Notes under the pieces: model-generated
The model's database searches: none
Told to the model about the DNA's origin: nothing
What the model saw: the letters and a program-made list of their open reading frames with translations, nothing else
Program-made: the position numbers and the translations under genes
Source: Medicago truncatula
Taxonomy: Eukaryota; Streptophyta; Magnoliopsida; Fabales; Fabaceae
Assembly: GCF_003473485.1 (NCBI RefSeq)
Contig: NC_053048.1
Coordinates: 24,793,255-24,857,254 of the forward strand
Length of the DNA stretch: 64,000 nt
Reading direction: 5' to 3'
Part shown: piece after piece, positions 12,288 to 23,583 of the stretch
How positions within the stretch are numbered: position 1 is the stretch's first letter
Layout of the letters: every line of letters starts with the position of its first letter

Positions 12288-13930
12288 CATGAGGCAGCTA
12301 GAGTGTTGAACTATAAACATGACCACCTTCCTTTTATGTACTTGGGATTACCTATTTGTGGTGATGCTCATAAGCTCCGTTTTTGGTATCCTCTTGTGGA
12401 TCCTATCAAAAGTCAGTTGTCAGGTTGGAAAATTCGCAATTTATCTACGGGGGGTCGGCTTGTGCTTCTGAAATATGTCTTGTCCTCTATTCTGGTTTAC
12501 TTTATTTCCTTCTTCAAGGCTCCCTCATGTATCATTTCTATCCTTGAATCTATATTTAATGTGTTCTTTTCGAGGGGGTGGGAAGTGAAGATAATGGAAA
12601 AATTTCATGGATTAAATGAGATGTTATTTGTTTGAAAAAAGAAGATGGTGGGGTGGGGGTGCGGAGGTTGAAGGAATTTAATTTAGCACTATTTGGTAAA
12701 TGGTATTGGAGGTTGTTGGAGGACAGGAGGAGTCTTTGGCATCGGGTTTTATGTGCTAGATATGAGGAGTCTTTGGCATCGGGTTTTATGTGCTAGATAT
12801 GGGCAAGATGGAAGGTTGCGGGTAGGGGTGGTGGAGGTTCGATTTGGTGGATGCAGTTGAATAAGGTTGTTGAGGGTGTTGGGTTGGTGGATGGAGGGTG
12901 GTTGGTTAACAACATTGTTAGGGTGGTGGGTCTTCTACTCTTTTTTGGAAGGACCTGTGGCTAGAAAGAGTCTCGTTGTCGATTAGGTTCCATAGATTGT
13001 TTGATTTGGCAGAGAATAAATTGGTTTCAGTTGCTGACATGTTCCACTTAGGTTAGGGGTGAATGGGGAAGCTTGGAAGTGGAGACGTAGGATGTTTGCA
13101 TAGGAGGAGTTGGTGAGAGAGTGTGTCGAATTTTTATTTGTTGTTGCATTATAGATTGATGCGGAGGATAGGTTGAGTTGGAGATATCATTCATCTACTA
13201 GTTACTCTGTGAGTAGCGCCTATCAATTGCTGACTGAGGTTTTAGTTCATGATGCGGTGGACAATGGTTACAACGATTTCCATCATATCCTTTGGCTAAA
13301 GGAGGTATCGTTGTTTGCTTGGCGTTAGCTACAGAATTGTATTCCTACCAAATACAACTTAATGAGACGACATGTGCTTTCCAATAATGATCAATTTTGC
13401 ACAGGCAGATGTGGGTGTAATGAGGATAGAGATCATTTGTTTGTCTCTTGTGTTTTTATGGTAATATATGGTATTTAATTTGTGGCTGACTAGGGATTTA
13501 GTCGGCATCCTCTCACAACATATTATCGCATCTTCATCATTTATGCGGTTTGGGAGGTTTTTCGAAAAACATATGTTTAGCTTTCATGATGATTTAGTTA
13601 GTAGTTGTTTATGTTATCTGGAAATAGAGAAACAAACCTATTTTCAACATAAGGAGGAGCTTGTTCATTCCATTTGCAAGCAAGTTAAACGTCTAGTTTT
13701 TTGGTGGTTTAAATCGAAGTTTGTTTCATTCGATTTTCACTATAATGTTTGGAGGCAAAACCCTTTGATGTGCCTCCATGCTGTAATTTAATTTTTCTTC
13801 TTCTCCTTGTTGGTCCTTGTTTTTTCTCTCACGAGAATTGTATTTTTTTTTGGATATTTTGATGTTTTCCTAAGCACTTATTGTGCTGGTTGACACTTTT
13901 GGTGGTAATATATTTCATTTTAGTCTCTTC
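12288..13930 (+). pseudogene. LINE (L1-type) 3' part: RT C-terminus, zf-RVT and tail
   Basis: This continues the LINE interrupted at 3881. The frame reads EAARVLNYKHDHLPFMYLGL, then RLSGWK-like and GGRLVLLKYVLSS, the thumb/connection region of plant LINE RTs. It then degrades through frameshifts, but still shows LKEFNLALFGKWYWRL and a zf-RVT-like region around 13200-13440 (YSVSSAYQLL, IPTKYNLMRR, a CGC...HLFVSC zinc-type pattern). A 38-bp segment (GAGGAGTCTTTGGCATCGGG...) is tandemly duplicated at about 12725-12800. The 3' end resembles plant LINE 3' UTRs and is repeated downstream. Confidence 0.85.
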
Positions 13931-14340
13931 AAAAAAGTTACTAGAATACTGGACAATTGATTTAATTTAATAAATTCGAATAAAAAATTAAATTAGATGA
14001 GTGCTAGCAACGTTTATATTTGTATAATTTTCAAATAACATTCTCTTCCTATATGTAAACTCTTTCATAAAATTTTATTTTCTCTTTTTATAATATCATT
14101 TCAAAGGAACATAATAACAAGCCGTCTTAGCTCAGCTGGTAGAGCGCATGGCTTTTAACCATGTGGTCGTGGGTTCGATTCCCACAGACGGCGAAGAAAT
14201 CATTTTAGTAACAAAATAAATAGAGAACATGATAAATTCATGATTTTATCGGAAAATTACATATAACTTTTTTTAAGGGAATTACCTCTAATTAAATGTT
14301 AACTAGATCAAACCACCTAACTTGTTTGAGATTTGATTCA
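13513..14340 (+). repeat. segmental duplication copy 1 (LINE tail plus tRNA-Lys)
   Basis: It starts at ATTATCGCATCTTCATC and carries the LINE tail, AT-rich flank and tRNA-Lys. The same order recurs at 14446-15210, and a short extra copy of the first 50 bp lies at 14360-14420. The two copies are close but differ by small indels and substitutions. Confidence 0.85.
14121..14193 (+). tRNA. trnK: tRNA-Lys (anticodon UUU), copy 1
   Basis: 73 nt with acceptor stem GCCGTCT/AGACGGC and discriminator G. A box is TAGCTCAGCTGG and B box GGTTCGATTCC. The anticodon arm is CATGG-CTTTTAA-CCATG (anticodon TTT), and the T stem GTGGG/CCCAC is perfect. A CAA motif lies just upstream and a T-run shortly downstream, both usual for plant Pol III tRNA genes. 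All arms pair, so it should be functional. Confidence 0.95.
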
Positions 14341-14445
14341 ATCTTCACCAAAATTTTATCGCAACATATTATCGCATCTTCATCATTTATGCGGTTTGGG
14401 AGGTTTTTCGAAAAACATATCGCATCCTCTCGCAACATCTTATCG

Positions 14446-15211
14446 CATCTTCATCATTTATGCGGTTTGGGAGGTTTTTCGAAAAACATATGTTTAGCTT
14501 TTATGATGATTTGGTTAGCAGTTGTTTATGTTATCTGGAAATAGAGAAACAAACCTATTTTTCAACATAAGGAGGAGCCTGTTCATTCCATTTGCGAGCA
14601 AGTTAAACATCTAGTTTTTTGGTGGTTTAAATCGAAGTTTGTTTCATTCGATTTTCACTACAATGTTTGAAGGCAAAACCATTTGATGTGCCTCCATGCT
14701 GTAATTTAATTTTTCTTCTTCTCCTTGTTTGGTCCTTGTTTTTTCTCTCTTCAGAATTATTTTGATGTCTTCCTAAGCACTTTTTGTGCTGGTTGACACT
14801 TTTGGTGGTAATATATTTCATTTTAGTCTCTTTAAAAAAGTTACTAGAATACTGGACAATTGATTTAATTTAATAAATTCGAATAAAAAATTAAATTAGA
14901 TGAGTGCTAGCAACGTTTATATTTGTATATTTTTCAAATAGCATTCTCTTCCTATATGTAAACTCTTTCATAAAATTTTATTTTCTCTTTTTATAATATC
15001 ATTTCAAAGGAACTTAATAACAAGTCGTCTTAGCTCAGCTGGTAGAGCGCATGGCTTTTAACCATGTGGTCGTGGGTTCGATTGCCACAGACGGCGAATA
15101 AATCATTTTAGTAACAAAATAAATAGAGAACATGATACATTCATGATTTTATCAGAAAATTACACATAATTTTTTTTAAGGGAATTACCTTTAATTAAAT
15201 GTTAACTAGAT
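14446..15211 (+). repeat. segmental duplication copy 2 (LINE tail plus tRNA-Lys)
   Basis: This is the second copy of the block at 13513-14340, with the same LINE tail, the same AT-rich spacer and a damaged tRNA-Lys. After 15211 the copies diverge: a short GGCGGTTTAGG-containing insert lies here, then the flank (AACTTGTTTGAGATTTGATTC) resumes at about 15301. Confidence 0.85.
15024..15096 (+). tRNA. trnK: tRNA-Lys (UUU), copy 2, probably degenerate
   Basis: It matches copy 1 except for C to T at position 2 (acceptor stem G-T wobble) and C to G in the T arm, which leaves a G-G mismatch (GTGGG/GCCAC). The anticodon arm and D arm are unchanged. A tRNA scanner would probably still call it with a lower score; it may be inactive or poorly stable. 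Confidence 0.85.
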
Positions 15212-15734
15212 CAAACCACCTGTAATTTCATTTGGTTTGATGGAATATAATTTTCCGCCCTATGCATAAAGGCGGTTTAGGAATTAGAACAAATAGGGAA
15301 TAACTTGTTTGAGATTTGATTCAATCTTTACCAAAATTTTGGGTAAATCTTCTCTCCATTAGGTAAGTTGTTGGTCCCAATATCCTCCATGCCAATTCAC
15401 CGAGTTGGCCTTCCATTATGCATGTTAAAAATGCGTTCAAAGAGTGTTGTAGTATGACTCAAAATTTGATGGATGGAGAATATTGTTGCTAAAAATATAA
15501 AAGATTTGTTTCAAATATATTTTGTGCTAAAAATATATTTATTGACAATAAATATATTTTTGTACCGTATGAAGAACGATTTGATGCAAATATATTTTGA
15601 AATGGAATATTATATTTTTGATGCAAATATTCTTTCACTGAAGGAGAAAAAAAAAACGTATCTTCAGTGTGGTATTTGTTCCAAATTTATGAGTTATACT
15701 TTTACTATAAATATAGACCTTGTATCAGGCTGAA
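15211..15734. other. no gene; AT-rich with ATATATTTTG-type repeats
   Basis: Several degenerate copies of AAATATATTTTG lie at about 15490-15640, resembling the AT minisatellite at 55.3-56.0 kb. No coding potential was recognised. Confidence 0.35.
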
Positions 15735-16197
15735 CTTTGAGGGAGATAGAGGGGGTTGAAACAAGGGTTTAGAAAGGCAACAACAAAACTAGGGTTTGTA
15801 TAGAGTTTGTCTCTTTGCAACAAATACTAGGTTTTGAGGGTTGATTCACCTTGGGAAACACTATTAGGATTGAGTCTCTTGGTTACGTGAAGAGGCTGAG
15901 ACTTTGGGTAGAATTAGGCGGGAGACTTATTCTTGTAACCCATTGATTTCTCTTTTGTAACGATACTCATCATATAGTGGATCGGAGGGCTGTTCTCTCC
16001 CCCAGACTAGGTCAATTTGGACCGAGCTGGGTCAACAAATTCTTTTGTGTTCTTCTCTTCTTTGTGTTCTTCTCGCCGTTGTTTTCTACTTTTGGCTTGT
16101 ATTTAATTGTTCCATACACTTTGTTTTGGTTGCTTGACTATCCCTTGCTCCACACATCAAGTTGTTGTTGGTGTGTTTTCACAACGAATTCACAACA
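15735..16197 (+). mobile_element. copia LTR fragment (3' part)
   Basis: It contains AGGTCAATTTGGACCGAGC, CTCCACACATCA and an ACAACA end. These match in order the minus-strand sequence of the LTRs at 58.6-62.8 kb (GGTCAAGTTTGGACCGAAC, CTCCACACATCA, TTCACAACA). It is therefore a diverged LTR of the same or a related family, in the opposite orientation. Its left boundary is not clear and no TSD is visible. Confidence 0.6.
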
Positions 16198-16240
16198 AAG
16201 AGGGTTTATCTTGGTGAGTGGGATCAGGTAGTTCTTCTTT

Positions 16241-17474
16241 TTGGTCTTGTCCTTGGAGCTCCCTTTGATTCATTGGATCAATTGTCCCTTCATAGACATC
16301 CATGAGTTGCACTTGACAATCAAAGATATGCTATCCACCAGTAACGCTCATTCTCAAATCTTGTATTCTCATCTCCCTCTTACAACTTCTGAATTTATCA
16401 ATGACATGCACATCAAGTTCAACCCCTCCATTGAAGATGTTTTCACTAGCACGTCGAACAAAAATGGTGCATATACTATTAAGAGTGGTTATACTTGGTT
16501 GTTGTCCCACACAAACACAGTTTCTCACGTTTCAACCCTCTTGGTCTTGGATTTCGAAATTAAAACTTCCAGAAAAGCATAAATTTCTTTTTTGTTTGGC
16601 TTACCACAATTTTGTCGCTATTTTCCTATTGCTAAACCATAGGAATATTGCTCTATCGTCTATTTGCTCTCATTGTGGTCTTGAAGATGAGACTTTCCTT
16701 CATTGTGTTTGTGACTGTAACTTCTCTTAAATTATTTGGCATCAAGTTAGCTTCCACATGCATTTTTTCCCACAAATATGCATGTGAGTGATTCGTTGAA
16801 GGTGGGTTACATGGGCACCAAATCTTTCATTTTTACGGCTAGTGGTTGGTGGGCTTTAGCATCACTGTAATCTTATGTGTTTAAGCAACAAGATTTTGTC
16901 TCTTAGTCGCCTTCTCTACAACATCCACATTTTGGTAGATTACTTTCAATGTTGAGCTTGTTGATAAATTTTAAGTGGAACAATGATAATCACTCTTGTG
17001 TCATTCTCAATGTTGATGGTGGTTGTGTGGGCAACCCCGTGAGACTAGATTTGGTGGAATCAATTGGAATAATATAGGCTTTTATTTATTGGGTTATTTT
17101 GGTTATATTCATGGCTCATCTGACATTTTGTATGATGAGGTTTACTCTATCTACCAGGGTCTAATTTTTGCAAAAAATTCGGATATAATTAAGCTCGTTT
17201 GCTACTCCGACTCCTTGCATATATGAACGTCCTCAAAGGTCCAACAATGAGGTATAATATTTATACGGTCTTGTTCCAAGATGTGAAGGATTTGATTAAG
17301 CAGAGTAATGTAATTGTTTGCCATGTTCTTAGAGAGGGTAATCATTGTGCGGATTTCATGACCAAGCTTGGAGCATCTTCCGATACCGAGCTTCTTTACC
17401 ATGCCTACCCTCCAGAAGATTTCTTGTATCTCCTTAGGATGGACGCAACTGGAACTTACTATTCTAGAGAGTAG
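16241..17474 (+). pseudogene. retroelement relic: zf-RVT plus RNase H (RVT_3) domains
   Basis: An open segment carries NKNGAYTIKSGYTWLLSH. A +1 frame then continues with LKLPEKHKFLFCLAYHNF and CSHCGLEDETFLHCVCDC, a typical zf-RVT domain. Around 16980-17230 pieces of an RNase H fold follow (LNVDGG-GNP, YQGLIFAKN, VCYSDSLHI), and 17280-17474 ends with NVIVCHVLREGNHCADFMTK, the C-terminal RNase H signature of plant LINE-type elements. Several frameshifts and stops mean it is dead. It lies between tRNA-Lys copies 2 and 3. Confidence 0.8.
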
Positions 17475-17649
17475 TTTTATTGTGTTCGTATTACCTTTAT
17501 TTTTTTTCCTTTTATATGTTTACCTTTGCCTTGTAACAAAAAAAACTAGTATGGATACTTGTGTGAAGCACGAATTTTGTAATACTTAAAATATTAGGTG
17601 AAGATGTGGTATCATTTTCATTTGTATGGTTGTGGATTCATAGTAACAA

Positions 17650-17722
17650 GCCGTCTTAGCTCAGCTGGTAGAGCGCATGGCTTTTAACCATGTGGTCGTG
17701 GGTTCGATTCCCACAGATGGCG
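17650..17722 (+). tRNA. trnK: tRNA-Lys (anticodon UUU), copy 3
   Basis: It is identical to copy 1 except that the 3' acceptor strand reads AGATGGC, giving one G-T wobble with GCCGTCT. D, anticodon (CTTTTAA) and T arms are perfect. The upstream AACAA and downstream GAAGAAATCATTTT are shared with copy 1, so all three arose from one ancestral locus. Confidence 0.92.
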
Positions 17723-19320
17723 AAGAAATCATTTTTGTAACAAACATGATACATTAATCATTTTATCATAAAATTACCTATAATTATTTTTTTAAAGGAA
17801 TTACCTCTAATTGTTAACTAGTAAATATACATTGAATTTTTCATTTGCGTGGTTCCTCTCGGTGGGTCGATCCTCAACCGGTTGATTTGGTTTCTAATGG
17901 TAGATGTTAATTTGAAGTAAAGTTCCACATTTTATGCAAAAGTAACTGGTGAAAAAAATATAAGTGAGATAAGCCATACACATAATACCATAAGATTTTG
18001 AGTGAAGATGTTGTGTGAATTTCACTTATCTGATTGATCTTAATCTAATATGATTATCCAACCAAATTTAGACACCCCTAGAAGTCATAACATTGTGATA
18101 ACCACTTTTGTTAGTTTGGGATATAATTTATTTAATTTTTTTATCTTAAATTTTAGTTTTTAGATGTCATTCGCTTTGATGTTATTTTTTTATTTAACAT
18201 GTATTATTTAAAATTACTTCACTTTTGGTATTTGGTGGGAGTTTACAATGAAAAATAGTACATGTGTTAAGATGAGTTGACAAAGTACATGTTTATTGTA
18301 CATTTTAAGTGAATATGTGGTATCCATCTCACTTGTGTGATTACTCTTAGCCTAATATGATAATCCAACCAAGGTAGGCTCCTTTTTTCGTCCAACATGA
18401 TGAGATCTAATTTGTTAGTTTTTGGATGTTGTTGGAACAAAATGAGTTTAACAAACTTCCATTTTGTTGTTGGATGTTTGTATCACTTTCTCACGAAAAC
18501 TTTCAAACTTCCATTTTGTAAAATCTTGATTATATTTTCATATCCATAAAGGTTTTTGAGCATTAAGTTATATTCATTTGAAAAATGATATTGATTTGAT
18601 TCAACCATACAAAAGTTCTTCAACATTTGTTTGTAACATTTCATCAAGTGTTTGGTGAAAATTCTTGTTAAAGATAGTGAAGTGTGATCTTGCTTGTGAC
18701 AAAGATTTTATCATACTGAAATTCCTTCACGAGGTGTGGAGGGAGTGAATGCACCCTTGGATTAGAAGAGAAAGCACTATAATTTCTTGTGTCCCTTTCT
18801 CTCTTTCCTACTCTCTTTATTTTTCCCGCATTTGTTTCACACCTTTATCAGCATTTTCATGAAAAAAAACATCGTGTCAAATTTACTCTAAACAAAAAAA
18901 AAACCATACATTAACGATTTTAACACAAAATCACCTCTAATCAAATTTCAATAACTATTTTACTTTCATCCATCTATAAATAAAGATCAGCCATCATCGT
19001 GTATGACATAAGACTATCTCTTAATACCCAAAGAATTAATTGTTTGGATTAACCCAAATGATTATAGTAGTATTATTATTGTCAATTAAACTATAACCAA
19101 CCAGTCAACTTTTGACCCTTATTTTTATCATTTTTTTTTTTATTTCTACATTATTATTAATACAATATTAATGATTTCCTTTTTTTTTTTTATTGAGGGG
19201 TAAAATCATTTCCTTTTTATTTTGTCAACTTTATTGTTCTTAATATTATTATATTATTAGAAGAACCTTCATTTCACTTTTTCCCTCTTGTTTTTCTTCA
19301 CTCTCTTCTGTGTCCTTTTG

Positions 19321-19353
<33 letters not shown>

Positions 19354-19356
19354 AAG
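17723..19356. other. upstream region of the dCTP pyrophosphatase gene; repeats only
   Basis: A roughly 75-bp direct repeat (TGATAATCCAACCAA-type end) occurs at about 17990-18075 and 18303-18380. From 18429 the sequence TGTTGGAACAAAATGAGTTT resembles the start of the SIRE-like LTR at 31507, so an LTR fragment may extend to about 18860. The 5' leader of the gene has a (TC)n tract at 19325-19352. No other gene is seen. Confidence 0.45.
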
Positions 19357-21397
19357 ATGGCTGGTGTTCCCGAAGGAGACTCTGTAACCATTGGCAAGCT
19401 GAAGCAGATACAGGCTCAGTTTGCAAAAGAAAGAGATTGGGATCAATATCACTCCCCAAGGAACCTTCTCTTAGCTATGGTATATTTCTTCTCTAAAAAA
19501 TTTCATAATTTATTTATTTTCTTCTTTTTGTTCTTGTTCTTTTAGGTATACCCATTTGATTATTATTTTGTGGCTATTCTTTTGATCAGAGTTTTGTAGT
19601 GTTCTCTTATAATGGGTTAGGAGAAGAAGAATCATTTTATTATTATTTTAGTTTAATCCATTTTTTTGTAATGGGTTTTGAAGATTTATCTGACCCATCA
19701 CTGATTTGTTCAGATTCTGTTTGGTGTTTTTATAAAGCTTATTCTTTTACAAGTTGTGTCTTTTTTTAATGTTTTAGAGAAAAGGTTAATCAATTTTAAT
19801 GTCTTATTTTTTAAGGTTTTGTCTTTGTTAATCCCAAGTCAAATTCAACTTGTTGCAATACAAACATATTCCATTTTATTGTTACGACAAAGCATGCATT
19901 TTTATGCGTTTTTTATAGGTGTAAAATTGATTTTGATATGTTTGGATGTTTTTTAGTATAATAGGATTTTGACTCCATAATTGATTTTAATTTGAAGTTA
20001 GGGTTTGTAGCTTTTGACTTCAAACGTGATTTTTACACTCAAATTTATTGTTCAACTCAATTTTGCATATCATGTTACTTCAAACATAAACCATTTTTCA
20101 GTCAAGTTACTTTTAAATGAAATCAATTCATTCAAAATTAATTTTTTCCGACAGAACCAAACACACCTAAACGTCCTTTGCAATATTTCTTCAACGTCTC
20201 AATCGATACTACTTGGCTACACTCTTGAGGACACTTATGCAATTCGTTTCTTTGCCTTATGTTTGTTAACATATAACTTACAAAATGCATAACTGGGTCA
20301 ATTATTTTGTAAAGTTGAATTTGCTCAAAAGTGAGTTGAATGTAAAATGATTTATGTTTACATACATTCACGAAAAAGTGATGTTTAATCTATTCATGTT
20401 TGGATCAAAATTCCTTTTGAGTGTGTATATGCATGCATTTGCTACTTGTAATAAACTTGAGAATTGATCATATGCCACTGTGAAAGCTAAACATCTAAGC
20501 TTTTGTATGTAATTGTGTTTGGTGCTGGAATCAATTTTTGACAGAAGCCAAATATAACAAACTTGTAGTCAAACCATGATTGACCGGTTTGACTAACCCA
20601 GACCTGATTGTGGAGTGTCCTGCCGTCGAACCAAACATAGGCTAAAACTATTTGATGCCTTATATTACATGTTTTGTCCTTGTTAATCCAGATCCAATTC
20701 AACTTGTTGCGATGCAAACATATCTCATTTTATTGTTCCCAGTTACCACACATCATATGCAATAAGTTTAACATGCATTATGTTCTTTAACTTTGCATAT
20801 AGAATGCATAACTGAGTCAAAATAGTTTAAAATGAATGCTCATGCTAACATTGGTTTGTTTGAGCTTATTTACTGGTATAAGTATAACCATTTATGCAGT
20901 TATGAAACTGTTTTGGAGAACTTATGAAAATAGCTTAAAACATGTTCATAAGCTCTCCATGATAGCTTATGAAAACAGCTTATAACTTATACGAAAACAA
21001 TTTAGCTTAATTTCGTCTTTTGCTATAATCTGTAAATTAAGTTGTTTATCCAAATAGGGTCTATATAAGATTTGGGGCATCTTAATATTTTTTTGATGTG
21101 ATTTTGAAGATTGGTGAAGTGGGAGAATTATCTGAGATATTTCAGTGGAAAGGTGAAGTTCAAAGGGGACTACCAGATTTTAAAGAGGAAGAAAAAGTTC
21201 ATCTTGGAGAAGAGCTTTCCGATGTATTGCTTTACCTTGTGAGGCTCTCTGACATCTGTGGTGTTGATCTTGGCAAAGCTGCTTTGAGAAAAGTTGAACT
21301 CAATGCTATCAAATATCCGGCAAAAGCTAGCAAAGAGGTCGCAAACAAGGAAGATGGAATTGAAAACTCTACCTCTGCCGATAATGGTACTGATTGA
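19357..21397 (+). CDS. DCTPP1: dCTP pyrophosphatase 1-like (MazG-type NTP pyrophosphohydrolase), 2 exons
   Basis: Exon 1 is 19357-19479 (donor ATG|GTATAT) and exon 2 is 21110-21397 (acceptor TTTTGAAG|A), giving 411 nt and 136 aa. The start MAGVPEGDSV follows a CT-rich leader. The all-alpha MazG-like domain fills residues 10-105. The Mg-binding pattern ExxE...ExxD is present: E44xxE47 in GEVGELSEIFQWKGE, then E76xxD79 in GEELSDVLLYL. Known family members hydrolyse dCTP and modified dCTPs to the monophosphate plus PPi, cleaning the dNTP pool. The length fits a plant member; the last 20 or so residues are a polar tail. The 1630-bp intron is filled with MITE-like repeats. It appears complete and intact. 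Confidence 0.93.
19480..21109. repeat. repeat-rich intron of the dCTP pyrophosphatase gene
   Basis: An approximately 80-bp direct repeat (GTTAATCC, AATTCAACTTGTTGC, then ATTTTATTGTT) occurs at about 19820-19890 and 20675-20745. Stretches bounded by GTTTGG/CCAAAC-type inverted ends (about 19937-20165 and 20515-20640) and a foldback with AGCTTATGAAAA motifs (about 20905-21060) look like decayed MITEs of types frequent in legumes. Confidence 0.5.
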
Positions 21398-22380
21398 AAG
21401 GGTTTGATAATATGTAGTTAAACTTAAAGGGTGTAGCTGAATTAAATGTTGGTATAATGGTTTGTATGCCATTGCATTGAAACTGGTATTAGGTACTTTT
21501 ATTTTTGCCACAAATTTTGTTACTGTTACCCCTTTTACAAATGTGAGATGTGGTGACTCTCTTTATTCCATTTTAATGATATTTAAATTTTCAGGAAATG
21601 GTAGATGAATAATTAGAAATGAGGATTTTCTTTCATTCATATATATATGTTACAGGTGGACATGGGTCTCAGTCAGTTGATCTGTGAAACCGATCAACTC
21701 GAACCAAACCAAATATTTAGATTGGTTTGGGTAGTTGGTTTAGTGTTCTAGTCTACTCGATGTGATAGATTTGCATATATTGAGTTGTAGAAGTTAGAAC
21801 TTAGTCAACTTGAATGAATTTTATAAGAAACAGTTGCAGAAGGCGATGAAATGAATAGCAACTGTGATTGCCGAGAAGGAGAAGGGGGAGAAGAAGTGTG
21901 TCCAATGGGATTAACTGCAGAACATGGTTCGATGCTACAATATTTAACATCGTTGTCCATTTGTTTTTTATGTCAATTTTGCTGGTCATGAAACTCCATT
22001 TCAACTCCGGCCCTTCCCTTCCCATTATTTGTTGATTTGAGTGTTCTCTAGATTTATGGCTAATCAACTTAGGTGGATTTACCATTTTACTCTCACCACT
22101 GGAGGACTTGGGCAGCATGTTTGGCATTGATAGCAGAAAAGGTTGTCTGCCAAAGACCCTTCCTTTCCTTTGGAATTGGATGAGATACTAGTGAGTAGAA
22201 CTTCAATTTGGTCATTTTCTAAAATGTGTTTTTTTTAATGACATTTTCTAAAAACTATTGAATTTACAAACAATTTATTAAATCAGAATGCCTGAATCAA
22301 TCCAAATGTGTGATAAGTTGGTTCACTCAAAAGTTATACACTATACGATGGGTCCGTTTGTAATTCAAATATACATATAC

Positions 22381-22386
<6 letters not shown>
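21398..22386. other. 3' flank of the dCTP pyrophosphatase gene; no further gene
   Basis: This holds the presumed 3' UTR (AT-rich, to about 21600) and unassigned sequence. I recognise no coding family on either strand. Confidence 0.4.

Positions 22387-22467
<81 letters not shown>
22387..22467. repeat. (AT)n microsatellite, about 40 units
   Basis: A pure alternating AT run, preceded by a short (ATATAC) stretch. It borders directly on the MITE dimer, and further ATATATATGTATAT continues on the far side at 22755. Confidence 0.98.
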
Positions 22468-22469
<2 letters not shown>

Positions 22470-22754
22470 TTTGCTAGGATACACCCACTAGTTTTTATTA
22501 AGGTGTGTTTTAGTGAAGATATAACTAAAAAGTTGTTAAATACACCTTAAGATGAATGTTGCTAAAACACACCTTCTTAAAAAATAAGTGGGTGTATGTT
22601 AGCAACTCCTATAGGCATTTGCTAGAATACACCCACTTATTTTTTAGAATGTGTGTTTTAGCAAGTTATAACTAAAAAGTAGTTAAATGCACCTTAAGGT
22701 GTAGCTTGTTAAAACACTCCCACATAAAAACTAGTGGGTGTTCTAGCAAATCCC
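22468..22754. mobile_element. MITE dimer inserted in a (TA)n tract (Micron-like)
   Basis: Two foldback units lie head to tail. Unit 1 (22468-22610) and unit 2 (about 22615-22754) each begin GG(C)ATTTGCTAG-like, carry ATACACCCACT near one end and its complement AGTGGGTG near the other, and share the centre TATAACTAAAAAGT-GTTAAAT. TATA lies before, between and after the units. The outer ends are inverted: left GGTTTGCTAG, right CTAGCAAATCCC. Micron-type MITEs described in rice show the same preference for TA microsatellites. Confidence 0.75.
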
Positions 22755-23166
22755 ATATATATGTATATGTTCAATTAGTTAGCCAAATAGGTTTTATTTG
22801 GTTTACTAAAATGAAAACATTGTTAGCAACATGTGTTTGGGAGAGTTGACTATATAACTCTCTTATAAAAAGAAAAGAAAAAAAAACTTTGATTTGATTT
22901 CATAAGTCGTTTATCTGAGAGATAGTCCAATCCCAATAAAGAAAAATATATATGTGTTCGTTGACTAAGATATTAGTCTAATAATTTATTAACATAGATA
23001 TCTTAGTGTATCTATTGCCGAAATGTGAAGGATCCTAATTATGGTGGTTAGAAAGAACTATGAACATTTTGTTCATACTATTTTGGAAAATAAACCTTTT
23101 GTATATTTGTGCATGTGTAATCTTACGAGTAATGCCAGTTAATGACACTCATTTTAATATAATTTA

Positions 23167-23583
23167 GGTTAAATGCATCTAAAAGTCCTTTAAATTTTTT
23201 GTTTTTTCCAAAGTGGTCATTTAAGTTTCGAAAGTCTCAAACAAGTCCTTTAAGTTTCAAAAGTCCCAAACAAGTTCTTTTAGTTTTTGAATCGTTTCAA
23301 ACAAGTCCTTTTAGAGGATGATGGTGATGATTCAGATGATAGCAACAAAGAACATTATCCACCATTTATCATGTCTAAAAAGATGACTAATTTTAATTAG
23401 GTGTTAGGAGTCAGATTTGGTATCAAAGATGAGTTCAAGAAAACAATTACCAACTATGCTATCTACCTTAGGACTTGTTTGAAACGATTCAAAAACTAAA
23501 AGGACTTGTTTGGGACTCATTTGAAACTTAAAGACCACTTTAGAAAAAACGAAAAACTTAAAGAACTTTTAGATGCATTTGAC
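23167..23583. mobile_element. MULE derivative with long terminal inverted repeats and a mudrA fragment
   Basis: The arms (about 23167-23315 and 23470-23583) are inverted copies: left AAATGCATCTAAAAGTCCTT, right (reverse complement) AAATGCATCTAAAAGTTCTT. Both continue into repeated CAAACAAGTCCTTTTAG. The middle, about 155 bp, encodes VLGVRFGIKDEFKKTITNYA after an acidic stretch with stops, which resembles the N-terminal region of MuDR-type transposases. It is an internally deleted, non-autonomous MULE. I could not settle a 9-bp TSD. Confidence 0.75.

Noticed and set aside
11832-12326. Open frames up to 161 codons near the right CACTA end
   Set aside because: Same reason: subterminal repeats. 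The frame also crosses the transposon boundary into the LINE.
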